Shown here one piece after another: positions 20,744 to 30,014 of a stretch of DNA of 37,743 nucleotides; the stretch's first letter is position 1; every line of letters begins with the position of its first letter. The DNA comes from a virus. The notes beneath the pieces were generated by a model that ran no database searches, had not been told where the DNA came from, and saw only the letters and a list, made by a program, of their open reading frames with translations. The stretch spans positions 1 through 37,743 of IMG/VR virus record IMGVR_UViG_3300023229_000041. One strand, 5' to 3'. The translations under genes were made by a program, and so were the position numbers.

Positions 20744-21540
20744 TAAAAGGGAGCTTTCGTACCTGTTTGTTCTTGCTGATCCTCGGACAGATTGACCTTG
20801 GCATTACCTTTTTTACAAGATTCATAGAAAGCCATAGCACTATCCATTAAACCTTGATTAGGTATATCTTTGACATGATCTACTTCCCAACCATACCAAG
20901 AACCTAAACTGTTCTTTTCTACCACAGTTCTCAATTTATATATTTGAGACCATGTGGGCGGTTGAAACATACCACTTTTACCCTTTCTTCTTTGGGATAG
21001 CATCATAGAATTCCACTTCTTGGATTTCTTTGCTTGCGTGGCTTTCATGACAATAACTGCAGTTTCAGCAGGTTGATCATTGTCTCCTACTAACATAACA
21101 TAGTGGTAATGAGTCGGTTCAATATAATTGCCATTAGCAAGTCTATCTTTACGATCATCGCCTCTTGATGTTTTAGTCATTATATCCGAATCAGCAGGAT
21201 ATGAGTTAACAGGTGCAACAGAATTCTGTGTACCTCTGTCTGCCCATTCCACATATTCGAATTTAAAGAAACAAGGAACAACTTCAAATCCTTCAGACCC
21301 ATTATAGAGTTTGTTTAGAACTGAGTTAATTACTTGTCCAGGTCTTGCCTCACTAATAAATTTAGCCTCACCTTGTGTTACGTATGGTGAGTTATTAGTA
21401 AGTATTTTTAAGAACGGAAGTGATACATCTTTTGATGTAATGTTTTCCGATCCTGCACCAGCAAACTGTTCCATGTTTACAGCCATAGGTGCATCAGCAG
21501 TAGTTTTGACAGCTACTTCTGTGTTTTCTTGTGTCTTCAT
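20743..21540 (-). CDS. Conserved replication-module protein, possible ssDNA-binding protein
   Basis: A 265-residue protein with FAGAGSENITSKDVSLPFLKILTNNSPYV (about 25-53), aromatic-rich strands (VPCFFKFEYVEW), and YVMLVGDNDQPAETAVIVMKATQ (about 146-168). The family is common in phages beside primase and recombination nucleases. The C-terminus is acidic/polar and ends KAPF; a final aromatic after an acidic tail is typical of ssDNA-binding proteins such as SSB and T7 gp2.5. That suggests, but does not prove, an SSB role. AGAGGTAACA precedes the start. Confidence 0.55.
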   Translation of the reverse strand: MKTQENTEVAVKTTADAPMAVNMEQFAGAGSENITSKDVSLPFLKILTNNSPYVTQGEAKFISEARPGQVINSVLNKLYNGSEGFEVVPCFFKFEYVEWADRGTQNSVAPVNSYPADSDIMTKTSRGDDRKDRLANGNYIEPTHYHYVMLVGDNDQPAETAVIVMKATQAKKSKKWNSMMLSQRRKGKSGMFQPPTWSQIYKLRTVVEKNSLGSWYGWEVDHVKDIPNQGLMDSAMAFYESCKKGNAKVNLSEDQQEQTGTKAPF

Positions 21541-21557
21541 TTGTTACCTCTTAGGTT

Positions 21558-22100
21558 TTATTTGTTAGTTTTTATTTTAGTTCGGTTGGCAATATACAAT
21601 CCAAACGTTTCCGATGGAAGTGTTTTATTCTTCTCAATTTGCTCTTTTACAAATCCTCGAAGAGTTTGCCAATGAACGTCTTGTTTTTGGTCTACGACAA
21701 GACCTTTAGCTTCTAACTCAGATTTTAAATTTACTGCGTTAGAATCTTCCCCCTTACCAAACGATACTGATACATTATTTTTTATCAGATCCCCATGGTC
21801 GTTCTCACGCAACCATTGAAAAGCTTCCGCTTTTCTATCTTCAGAGATTTTCGCATAGTAGTAAGGTGAAACTTCAACAGATGTACCGTTATCTAATTTA
21901 ATAGAAGACACTCCTGCTTGTTGCATAAGTGTTGGTATCACCTCTTCCGATAAACGTCTAGCTTCTTCTTCAGCCTCTTTAAGAGACTTCTCAAGAGTTT
22001 CAACTTTTTGATTCTGGGAAGTAAGCTTGTTACAAGCTTCAGATATTTCTTTGACTTCATCAGTTTTTATATTTATCGTTGTTAGTTGTTCTAGGTTCAT
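21558..22100 (-). CDS. Conserved phage protein with N-terminal coiled coil
   Basis: A 180-residue acidic protein. Residues 15-60 form a strong coiled coil (KLTSQNQKVETLEKSLKEAEEEARRLSEEV). A compact domain follows with RKAEAFQWLRENDHGDLIKNNVSVSFGKGE (about 88-117) and VHWQTLRGFVKEQIEKNK. This two-part layout recurs in phage replication/recombination modules; the function is unknown to me. AAAGGAGGTCATATTT before the ATG is a near-perfect ribosome-binding site. It is the first gene of the leftward replication operon, driven by the promoter at 22150-22127. Confidence 0.7.
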   Translation of the reverse strand: MNLEQLTTINIKTDEVKEISEACNKLTSQNQKVETLEKSLKEAEEEARRLSEEVIPTLMQQAGVSSIKLDNGTSVEVSPYYYAKISEDRKAEAFQWLRENDHGDLIKNNVSVSFGKGEDSNAVNLKSELEAKGLVVDQKQDVHWQTLRGFVKEQIEKNKTLPSETFGLYIANRTKIKTNK

Positions 22101-22122
22101 AAATATGACCTCCTTTATTATG

Positions 22123-22155
22123 TTGACTATATAAACATTACAGATTATAAGTCAA
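22123..22155. promoter_or_regulatory. Overlapping face-to-face promoters
   Basis: The plus strand reads TTGACT (22123-22128), 17 bases, TATAAG (22146-22151). The minus strand reads TTGACT (22155-22150), 16 bases, TATATA (22133-22128). Each -35 overlaps the other's -10 area, so one RNA polymerase excludes the other. The site feeds the SNF2 gene rightward and the replication operon leftward. Confidence 0.7.
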
Positions 22156-22160
22156 GCATT

Positions 22161-23594
22161 ATGTTGAACTTGTTTAACTTTAAAACACAACCATATGAAC
22201 ACCAAAAAACGTGCCTTGAAAAATCCTGGGATAAGGACACTTATGCGTTTTTCATGGAAATGGGTACAGGAAAAACTAAAGTCGCAATTGATAATATAGG
22301 ACTTTTAAGAATCAACAGAAACATTACTGGAGTTTTAATACTAGCACCTAAATCAGTTTACACTGTATGGGCGTTTGATGAGATTAAAAAACACATGTCT
22401 CCTGACATAGAATACGAAATATATTCTTGGAACATTACTAAACCAAAAGAATTAGCAAAATCATATGATACTCATGGAAAATTAAAAATCTTTTGTATGA
22501 ATATTGAAGCTTTATCTACCTCAAGAGGTCTTAAAGGTGCTACAGAATTTTTATATAATCACAAAAACAATTTATCTATTGTAGATGAATCGACTACTAT
22601 AAAAAACCATAAAGCAATTAGAACTAAAAACGTTCTTAAATTAGGAGACTATTCTAAATACAGAAGAATATTAACTGGTTCTCCTGTAACTAAATCACCA
22701 TTAGATCTTTACACACAATGTAATTTTTTAGATCAAAAACATTTAGGGTTTTCTTCTTACTACACATTTAGAAATAGATATTGTATTACACATAGGCTTG
22801 ATCTAGGCAATGGTAAGTACACAGAAATACCTGTTAAATATGTTCACATAAAAGAATTAGAAGAGAAACTATCTCAATTTTCTTACAGAGTAACTAAAGA
22901 TGAATGTCTTGATCTTCCTCCTAAACAATATGCTAAACGATATATTGAAATGAATGATGACCAAAAGAAATTTTATGAACAGTTAAGAATAGCTGCTATT
23001 GCAATTATAGAAGATGAAACGGTTTCGTATAACAATAAGTTAACTGAAATAATTAGACTTCACCAAGTATGCAATGGTTTTGTTAAAACAAATGATGGTG
23101 ATTTAAAAGAATTTAAAAATCCTAAACTACATGCTTTATCGGATATAATAGAAGAATCTGAAGGAAAGATTATTATTTGGGCAAACTATATTTACAACAT
23201 TGAATCTATTATAAAATTTTTAAAAGAAAAATATGGAGTTAAATCTGTTGTAGCTAACTACGGTGCAATTGATTCAGTTACCAGAACTAAAGCCATGAGA
23301 AGATTTCAAGAAGATGATGAGTGTAGATTTTTTGTAGGCAATCCTACTACAGGAGGTTTTGGTTTAACTTTAACAGCAGCCACTAATGTTATTTATTTCT
23401 CTAATAGTTTTAACTATGAAGTTAGAAGACAATCAGAAGACAGAGCACATAGAAGCGGACAAACTAAAACTGTTTTATACACAGACCTTATTTGTAAAGA
23501 TACTTTAGATGAAAGAATTTTAGTTTCATTAAAAAACAAAAATAAATTAGCGACTGAAACTTTAGGTGATGACTTTAAAGATTGGTTAAAATAA
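22161..23594 (+). CDS. SNF2-type (SF2) helicase/translocase
   Basis: A 477-residue ATP-driven DNA translocase, the only large plus-strand gene. Motif I is FMEMGTGKTK (31-40), motif Ia LILAPKSV (59-66), motif II IVDESTTIKN (140-149, DEST variant of DEAH), motif III-like ILTGSPVTKSP, motif V NPTTGGFGLTLTAA and motif VI RRQSEDRAHRSGQ. Phage proteins of this type are found in many marine and temperate phages and are thought to remodel protein-DNA complexes or support recombination. It ends immediately against the stop of the converging nuclease gene (23594/23595) with no terminator between them. Confidence 0.93.
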   Translation: MLNLFNFKTQPYEHQKTCLEKSWDKDTYAFFMEMGTGKTKVAIDNIGLLRINRNITGVLILAPKSVYTVWAFDEIKKHMSPDIEYEIYSWNITKPKELAKSYDTHGKLKIFCMNIEALSTSRGLKGATEFLYNHKNNLSIVDESTTIKNHKAIRTKNVLKLGDYSKYRRILTGSPVTKSPLDLYTQCNFLDQKHLGFSSYYTFRNRYCITHRLDLGNGKYTEIPVKYVHIKELEEKLSQFSYRVTKDECLDLPPKQYAKRYIEMNDDQKKFYEQLRIAAIAIIEDETVSYNNKLTEIIRLHQVCNGFVKTNDGDLKEFKNPKLHALSDIIEESEGKIIIWANYIYNIESIIKFLKEKYGVKSVVANYGAIDSVTRTKAMRRFQEDDECRFFVGNPTTGGFGLTLTAATNVIYFSNSFNYEVRRQSEDRAHRSGQTKTVLYTDLICKDTLDERILVSLKNKNKLATETLGDDFKDWLK

Positions 23595-24326
23595 TTATTT
23601 TATAGTTTCTAAATATTTGTCAAATCGTTCCCACCATTTTTCCTGGTAGTCTTTTAACTCTTGACCTTCTAAAGTAAATTCTTGATAGTTAAAATCTCTT
23701 GAACACATACATATCTTAACTTGATCTATCTTTCCGTACATGCTTTCATGGGCTAAACTATAGGCTCCTAACTGAACAAAATAATCTTGAACAGCACTCC
23801 ACTCTCTTCTTTTTGGTTTATTAGTTTGTTTCCAATCAAAGATAGTTACTTTATCATCTATAACTCCAATACAATCTGTTGCTCCTGCAAATTTTTCTGG
23901 GTAAGCTAAACTAATTTCGTTTCCCCAAACTTGAGTTAGTCCTCCAATATTTTTAAGAATAGTGTGAGCCATTTTTCTAGCTCTGTTTCCTTTTTCAGAA
24001 ATATTTAAATAACCTTCTCCTTCTAAATATTTTTCAATAACTAAGTGCATTTCAGTTCCCATAGCAGAAGCTTCATTTTTTATTCTTTCCGCTCCGTCTT
24101 CTCCGACACGCTGTCGCCATTTTTCCAAAGCTTCAATAGATTCTTTATCTTTTGTTGCTCCAAGTATAGTAGTTACAGATGGTAATTTAGTTCCATCTAC
24201 AGAATACATACGTTTACCTGTTTTAGGATCTTTAGCTCTCGAATATTTTTTGTAAGGAAATTTTTTTATTAATTCTAGTTCAGTTAATGTAAATGAATTG
24301 TCTTCTATGTTTTCTATAAATATCAT
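23595..24326 (-). CDS. PD-(D/E)XK exonuclease (Cas4/RecB-like)
   Basis: A 243-residue nuclease. Landmarks are SVTTIL (50-55), GTEMH with H94, E137 (GNEISL), GATDCIG (D151), FDWKQTNK (D164-x-K166) and QLGAYS (Q185, Y189): the RecB-family nuclease core with the Q-x-x-x-Y motif. No Cys cluster for an Fe-S centre is seen, unlike true Cas4. Such phage enzymes resect DNA ends for recombination. It lies just upstream of the SNF2 gene's tail and downstream of the holin-like gene. Confidence 0.88.
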   Translation of the reverse strand: MIFIENIEDNSFTLTELELIKKFPYKKYSRAKDPKTGKRMYSVDGTKLPSVTTILGATKDKESIEALEKWRQRVGEDGAERIKNEASAMGTEMHLVIEKYLEGEGYLNISEKGNRARKMAHTILKNIGGLTQVWGNEISLAYPEKFAGATDCIGVIDDKVTIFDWKQTNKPKRREWSAVQDYFVQLGAYSLAHESMYGKIDQVKICMCSRDFNYQEFTLEGQELKDYQEKWWERFDKYLETIK

Positions 24327-24338
24327 TCGATATTACTA

Positions 24339-24515
24339 CTACATATGGTTAGAAAGTACAGCTAAAAGTATAGCTCCTAAACCCCCTATAATAAACTTCT
24401 CTAGTCTATTAATACGAGTTTCTATTTTTTCAATTTTTTCGAATGTTTGTTTTTGCATTAATCTGCAGATCTTTTCATGGTATTCAATTTTATCTAATGC
24501 AGATCTTTTAGGCAT
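24339..24515 (-). CDS. Holin-like small membrane protein (XhlA-like layout)
   Basis: A 58-residue protein starting MPKRSALDKIEYHEKICRLM. An N-terminal charged coiled coil (about 8-40, KIEKIETRINRLEK) leads into one hydrophobic span (FIIGGLGAILLAVLS, about 41-56). This order, coiled coil then C-terminal span, is that of haemolysin XhlA-type phage lysis proteins. It begins inside the end of the gp16-like gene (ATGCCTAA, 8-nt overlap). No endolysin is visible in the window. The lysis role is inferred from layout and position only. Confidence 0.55.
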   Translation of the reverse strand: MPKRSALDKIEYHEKICRLMQKQTFEKIEKIETRINRLEKFIIGGLGAILLAVLSNHM

Positions 24516-27500
24516 TTAATACATCCTCTACTTGTTCATATATATCGTCTATAAATTCTTTTCCAACAAAACCACCTTTGTTAAGTTGCATAGGTTGTTG
24601 TGTGTTATTAGCTACTGCTTGACCTAAGTTATCTCTAGGAAATAAAGAAGCAAAAGTCTGGGCATTGTTTTGTCCGGTGGCCTGTGGCATTTGACCAGTA
24701 TTCATTGCTTGTTGTGGTTGTGTATTTTGTGGGGGAACCATTGCTTGAGGTTCAGTTGCCTGTAACATAGGATTTGAGTTAGCTATCTGATCAAAGTTAT
24801 CCTCACTCTTAGCCATTAAATTAGCTCCTTGCAGGAATTCTTCTCCAGCCATTGCTGAACTTTGAGTTAAGTTTTTAGCTGTTTCAAACTCAGGATAAAT
24901 CCTGTCTCTAGTAAACTTAGGCATTGTACCAAAATCAAATTTATTAGATAAAGGAATGTTAGGATCTAGGCTTTGTATTTTCTGTCTAATCTCTTGAAAA
25001 TCTATTTTGTTAGGATCTACTCTAAAATCATCACCTTCTGCTTCCATTAAACTATTTATAAATCTTGCAAACGTTCTAGATGCTCTAGGAACTAACTGTG
25101 GAGATAATTTATATACATTAGGATCATCAGACATAAATCTCATGTATTTATTCATTTCCATAAAGTTTTCTGCAACTTTAGGGTTAGTTAAAAGAGTACC
25201 AAAAATTCTAGCTCCTAAAATTAATTTAAACGTACTACCAAAACCAAAAGCAGCTGAAGTTGCTCCAGCTAATATTCCACCAGAAGAACCTGCTCTTAAT
25301 GTTATTGATCTTTGTACGAATTTAGAAGGGTCCGTAAAATCAACTGAATCTAAAGATCGTTTAATAGCAACAATGTCTTTTACTCTTTGCAATGCTTTTT
25401 CTCCCGCAACTCCTCCTCCAAATATTTCTCTAATTTTATCTTGTCCTTGAGCTTGATCTAGACCTATATTTTTTACAAACTTATCAATATCTATTTCTCC
25501 AAAATCATGATTTCTAATCATACCATCATTTAAATTAGCCATTCCTTGACCTTCAGTAAAAACTCTACCATCTATTTCTGTAACATCAAAAGTTTCATTT
25601 GTTTTTGTTTTAGCTCTTATTCTTTGTTCTGTAATATCATCTAACTGAAATAATCTTTTAGTCTTAAAACCTTTTTTAGAAGCTTGAGCTGCAATTGCTT
25701 GAGCAGACAATCCTTGGTGGTCTCTTAGAGGAAATTGCATAGAATTATTCCATGAATCCCAGAACCAAGTTCTTACATAACGATCATACATTTCTTGAGA
25801 TTCTTTACTGTTAGGTATTTTAACAGTTCTTTTTACCTTACCCGCTTCATCTAAAATATCGTAACTTGAACGTGTTACTCCTAATACTTGTTTTAATTGT
25901 TTAACAGCATCAGGACTATCAGATGCTAAAATTCTTCTAATTACTTTATCAAAAATTTCGTCAGGATATATAGTTGCCGGGCCTACCATTTCAATTCCTT
26001 TATCAGCAAACAACTTACTATCCATTGCTCTTAATTGTTTAGCTACTTTATTAGTATTAAAAGGTCTTAAAACCATTGAATAAAAACTGTTAGCTTCTTT
26101 CAATCTGTTAAAACCTAAATTTGCAGTTCTTATATTTTTATCTATAAAATCTTCAGCAGCTTGTGGACCTTCTTTTCCTAGAATGTCTGCATATTCATCT
26201 TTAAATATTTCGTTTTTTAAATTACTTCTAACCGTAGCATCATTCATACTATTTAAATCTTTTTCAAGAGCATTTCTAATAACTAATATTTGAGGTTTAA
26301 CATTATTAAATTTTGTATTTGTATAAGCTGCTGTCTGCATTCTTGATAAACCAGACCAGTCACTCATTCTAATGTGTCCTTTATTTCTAGTGATTTCGTT
26401 TAAGTATCTTACATATTGAACTAAAGTATCATCAGTAGGTAATAAATCTCTTCCAGGACCTGTGTTATCAAATAGGTCATAGTATTGTGTAGGATATTCT
26501 GTTTTTATTTGTTCAATTAATCTTTCTGTTTCTTGTTTAACTGTTTTAGTGGGTATAAATTTAGGGTTACCTATTTCTTCCCAATACTTTCTAACTTCTC
26601 CATATTCTGTGCTAATTGTATCTAAAACTTTACCCCATTCTTTTTTTATTTCATTTGCTCCAGCATAATTCATAATACTTATATTGCTTCCTGGTGCTAA
26701 ATTTAAATTATCTGCTGCTTCTAAAAAAGCTTCTTGAGATAATTTTTTATTTGTATCTTTATTAAATTTAACTAAAGGACCTGATACCAAAGGATATACC
26801 CCAATAGTACTAAAGAACTTTTTAAAAAAGTTTTGAAAAGCATTGTTTCCTGGAATTAAAGTTGCAACATTTGGTTTTAGTCCTACTCTTTCATAAGACC
26901 TTGCTATTTCTTTAGATTGCTCTGAATTTAATCCTAATTGATTTTTTACTCCCGATTTTACTGCAAATTTAACTACAGGTAATAAAGACAAAGCTCCACC
27001 AGCCCAAAGCATATCATTGTTAGCTTCACTTAATGCATTAAATAAAGTTCTTTCAGCAAAAGGTAATTTTCTAATATCGTTATCTGTAAGGTTAGCCATG
27101 TCTGCAGAAGTTGCTGCTACAAAATCAGAACCTAAATTTCCCATATCATATAAAATAGAACCTGCTCCAGCTCCTGTAGCACCTGCAAGCAAAGAAGTAG
27201 CTTCTGTTGCTAATTGAGGAGTAGTACCAAACTTTCTTGCTTTTTGAAAAAAGTCAATTGTGTTATCTACCATACCCGCTAAATTACCTAACATTCTTAT
27301 AGGAATACCTGCAGGGCCTCTTACGTTAGGTAGTTTTTTTAAAGAATTTTTTAATACACTAAATCTTTTATTGTACATATCACTCATGTTTCCAAAACGA
27401 GTGTCTACTCCATATCTATCTTTAAATCCCTGTTGAACAAAAGCATCCATAAGTGCGTCTTTGTTTTTAAAATAAGGAACCATAGACGCTCCAGCAGCTC

Positions 27501-27750
27501 CATAGAATACAAGATCTCCTCTTTCCATTCCAGTAGCAGTTTTCATGCCTTCTAATCTTTTTTGTTTTACACCAGCAACGCTTTCTGCACCTAAATTAAT
27601 TAATCTAGAGTAGTCCTCTGCTCCTTCATATCCTTTAAGCTCTCCTGTTTTAAAAGCTTGGTCTAATGCTTCCATTTGTTCTGGAGCAAGACTTCTGGTG
27701 TCAATTTTCTTTTGATCTATTGCTGATTGGAGTTCTTTTAATGAAGCCAT
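24508..27750 (-). CDS. Very large internal virion protein (T7 gp16-like position)
   Basis: A 1080-residue protein, the largest in the window. It has Ala/Gly-rich hydrophobic stretches at about 185-205 (SLLAGATGAGAGSILYD), 245-265 and 815-850 (GGILAGATSAAFGFG), long helical middle parts, and a Gln/Asn/Pro-rich tail (about 985-1060) ending LNKGGFVGKEFIDDIYEQ. It is the last of four genes that match T7 gp13-14-15-16 in order and size (152, 295, 750, 1080 residues). In T7 the last of these is ejected and crosses the cell envelope. No lytic transglycosylase motif is evident, unlike T7 gp16. The ribosome-binding site GGAGG lies in the last codons of the previous gene. A GC-rich repeat at 24672 encodes QATGQ. 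Confidence 0.6.
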   Translation of the reverse strand: MASLKELQSAIDQKKIDTRSLAPEQMEALDQAFKTGELKGYEGAEDYSRLINLGAESVAGVKQKRLEGMKTATGMERGDLVFYGAAGASMVPYFKNKDALMDAFVQQGFKDRYGVDTRFGNMSDMYNKRFSVLKNSLKKLPNVRGPAGIPIRMLGNLAGMVDNTIDFFQKARKFGTTPQLATEATSLLAGATGAGAGSILYDMGNLGSDFVAATSADMANLTDNDIRKLPFAERTLFNALSEANNDMLWAGGALSLLPVVKFAVKSGVKNQLGLNSEQSKEIARSYERVGLKPNVATLIPGNNAFQNFFKKFFSTIGVYPLVSGPLVKFNKDTNKKLSQEAFLEAADNLNLAPGSNISIMNYAGANEIKKEWGKVLDTISTEYGEVRKYWEEIGNPKFIPTKTVKQETERLIEQIKTEYPTQYYDLFDNTGPGRDLLPTDDTLVQYVRYLNEITRNKGHIRMSDWSGLSRMQTAAYTNTKFNNVKPQILVIRNALEKDLNSMNDATVRSNLKNEIFKDEYADILGKEGPQAAEDFIDKNIRTANLGFNRLKEANSFYSMVLRPFNTNKVAKQLRAMDSKLFADKGIEMVGPATIYPDEIFDKVIRRILASDSPDAVKQLKQVLGVTRSSYDILDEAGKVKRTVKIPNSKESQEMYDRYVRTWFWDSWNNSMQFPLRDHQGLSAQAIAAQASKKGFKTKRLFQLDDITEQRIRAKTKTNETFDVTEIDGRVFTEGQGMANLNDGMIRNHDFGEIDIDKFVKNIGLDQAQGQDKIREIFGGGVAGEKALQRVKDIVAIKRSLDSVDFTDPSKFVQRSITLRAGSSGGILAGATSAAFGFGSTFKLILGARIFGTLLTNPKVAENFMEMNKYMRFMSDDPNVYKLSPQLVPRASRTFARFINSLMEAEGDDFRVDPNKIDFQEIRQKIQSLDPNIPLSNKFDFGTMPKFTRDRIYPEFETAKNLTQSSAMAGEEFLQGANLMAKSEDNFDQIANSNPMLQATEPQAMVPPQNTQPQQAMNTGQMPQATGQNNAQTFASLFPRDNLGQAVANNTQQPMQLNKGGFVGKEFIDDIYEQVEDVLNA
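24671..24690 (+). repeat. Dispersed GC-rich repeat in gp16-like gene
   Basis: TGTCCGGTGGCCTGTGGCAT shares CCGGTGGCCTGT with the copy at 17990 and CCGGTGGC with those at 4830, 11876 and 15686. It encodes P-Q-A-T-G-Q in the low-complexity tail. Confidence 0.65.
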
Positions 27751-27752
27751 TT

Positions 27753-30005
27753 TTAACCTCCAGCGATTGGTATAGTATTTAATATATCTCTTCTAGAAAC
27801 TGTGTTTTCAACTTGTTGGCTTTGTTGATATTGTTTATTTTTTTGATCGTACTGCATTTTAACTCCAGGAATATCCATAAAGTTATTTATAATAAAGTCT
27901 TCATCACCACCATTTAATTTGTATTGATTTAAATAAGTTCCTGCTTTTTCACCAAACTCTTGTCTTAACTGTTCATAGTTTAATCTAATAGTTCTTGGTG
28001 AAGTAATGTACTTAATAATTTGAGTACGTTTAGCAGCGTTATCAATATCTTTTTGTGTTAATCTGTCTTCTGATTTGTTTGCGTTTGCTACAATGTATTT
28101 CATACGTTGCTCAATTAAAGCTAGTCTAGTGTATTTTCTTAAATCCTGCTCTGTAGGTCTATAGTTTTTAGCTACAATCCCAGCTTTCTTTAATTGTTTT
28201 TCAACTTCTTTAGCACCATTTTTTCTAGCATCTTCTAAATCTGAATTAAATCTTTTAGTCATGTTATCTGATTCTTTTGCAAAAATATTTACCCTGCCTC
28301 CACTTATGTCAAATCCTTCTCTTCCTGAAGTATTAGCCATTTCAGCTCTAATTTGATCATCAATAACTGAAGTGTCTCCTCCTACATTTCCACCTGCAAA
28401 GAAATCAAAAGTACCTAAAGTATCCTCAGCTAATAATCCTAAAGCAGCTTTAGTTCCACCTGATCCTGCATTTTGAATTACAAAGTCTACCATTTTTCCA
28501 CCTCTTCTATTGTCTTCTAGACCCATAAGAGCTTTGTTAAGTTTTTCATCATTTCTTTTCACATCAGTACCAGTGAAATCTGCTGCTACAAAACCTTGTG
28601 TTCCATCTGGGTTCATTGTTCTTTGATAAAATTTATTGTCTTTACCTAAAGATACTCTAACATTTCTAAAACCACCTGGAACTGAAGGATCATTTACTCT
28701 AACTGTTTTATCTCCAGTAGTTAACATTTCTGTTCCTTTAGCTTTTTCTTGTTTCATTTTTAAATAAGCTTGTGCTAACTTCATATCTGAATCTTGTTGT
28801 TTCATTTTTAAACCAATCATCATATCTGCAGTGGATCCTAAAGCTTGACCTGCTACATCAGCAAAACCTCTAAAACCAGGTTGTGTAGTTTTTCCTGATA
28901 ATAAAGTTGCAGCAGTTCTCATCATTAATAAATTATTTAAATTCTCAGGAGTATTCCCCGTCATTTGATTCATTTGATCTCTGAAATCTGCAAAACCTGT
29001 AGCTAATTCAGAAGTTTTAGAAGTTTCATTAGCTCCTGCCATATCTCTTTTTCTTTTGTTTATTAAATATTCTATTTCAGCAGGACTTTCATTTCCTGTA
29101 AGTACAGGAACTCCATCTGGGTTGGCCGGTGGCATGTCTCCTGCGTCTCCAGAAGGTTTGCCAATCATTTGTCTTAAAGTAGGTTCGTCTACATTAGACT
29201 CAATTGCTATTTGTTTGATTTGTTCATCTGTTGCAGTAGAAGCATCTTCAACTCCTAATTTTTTAGCAACTTCATTTACAGTGTTAGCCATTCCTAATTG
29301 TGCGTTTAATGTTTTTTCACCGTCAGTCATTGGATTTTCAATACCAATAGGATTGTTTTTAGATTCTTCTTCTAGCTTTCTATAATCAGCTAAATTTTCT
29401 GTAACTTTCTTTTTAGGATCTGGATTGTATTCTGGTTTATTGTAAATTAATCTGTCTTGTATATCTGCTTGATAATCTTCTATAGACATTGCTTCAGGTC
29501 TTTGTGCTTCAACTTCTTGTGGCGATATCATGTTTCCAGTAATACCAGTTCCTATAGATGCTAATGCTGTTTTTCCAGGGTTAGATACTATTTTTCTAGT
29601 AATGTCTTTCATTCTAGGGGCCATAAATTCCCCAGTTTCTTTTAATGCTGTTATTCCGGATCGTCTAGCACTTCCTGGCAAGAAAGCCATTCCAGGTACT
29701 GCGTAAGAAGCTCCAGATAAAAATTTACCTGTATCTCCTTCTTTAACACCTTCAGCCATTTCTCTAGAACCTACGCCAATACCATAACCTTCTAATCCTA
29801 CTACACCTGTTTGTACTGCAGGTTTAGCCATAAATTTAGAAACTTTAGGTGCTAGGTATCTATATGCAGGTGTGGCAGCGGTTCTAAGCATATTTCCAGC
29901 TGACATAATTCCGCCAACAAAAAATTTAGGAACAGCTTTACCATCTATTTTATTAAGCTCTTGAGCTTTTTTTCTAAACAGAGGTCTATTTAAGGTTTTA
30001 TCCAT
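27753..30005 (-). CDS. Large internal virion protein (T7 gp15-like position)
   Basis: A 750-residue protein, close to T7 gp15 (747). It starts MDKTLNRPLFRKKAQELNKID, with KFFVGGIMSAGN (about 28-39) resembling the Gly-Gly blocks of other structural proteins here. Helical, Ala/Gly/Met-rich stretches (about 45-190) precede an acidic region (195-300) and a long polar, Lys/Gln-rich C-terminus. No enzyme motif is seen. Being between gp14-like and gp16-like genes, it probably forms part of the ejected core or trans-envelope tube. The role is inferred from order and size, as I see no direct similarity to T7 gp15. A GC-rich copy at 29123 encodes M-P-P-A-N. Confidence 0.55.
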   Translation of the reverse strand: MDKTLNRPLFRKKAQELNKIDGKAVPKFFVGGIMSAGNMLRTAATPAYRYLAPKVSKFMAKPAVQTGVVGLEGYGIGVGSREMAEGVKEGDTGKFLSGASYAVPGMAFLPGSARRSGITALKETGEFMAPRMKDITRKIVSNPGKTALASIGTGITGNMISPQEVEAQRPEAMSIEDYQADIQDRLIYNKPEYNPDPKKKVTENLADYRKLEEESKNNPIGIENPMTDGEKTLNAQLGMANTVNEVAKKLGVEDASTATDEQIKQIAIESNVDEPTLRQMIGKPSGDAGDMPPANPDGVPVLTGNESPAEIEYLINKRKRDMAGANETSKTSELATGFADFRDQMNQMTGNTPENLNNLLMMRTAATLLSGKTTQPGFRGFADVAGQALGSTADMMIGLKMKQQDSDMKLAQAYLKMKQEKAKGTEMLTTGDKTVRVNDPSVPGGFRNVRVSLGKDNKFYQRTMNPDGTQGFVAADFTGTDVKRNDEKLNKALMGLEDNRRGGKMVDFVIQNAGSGGTKAALGLLAEDTLGTFDFFAGGNVGGDTSVIDDQIRAEMANTSGREGFDISGGRVNIFAKESDNMTKRFNSDLEDARKNGAKEVEKQLKKAGIVAKNYRPTEQDLRKYTRLALIEQRMKYIVANANKSEDRLTQKDIDNAAKRTQIIKYITSPRTIRLNYEQLRQEFGEKAGTYLNQYKLNGGDEDFIINNFMDIPGVKMQYDQKNKQYQQSQQVENTVSRRDILNTIPIAGG

Positions 30006-30014
30006 TAAATTTCC

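Noticed and set aside
23595-24326. True Cas4 with Fe-S cluster
   Set aside because: The nuclease motifs fit, but the required Cys residues are not present, so it is called only RecB/Cas4-like.
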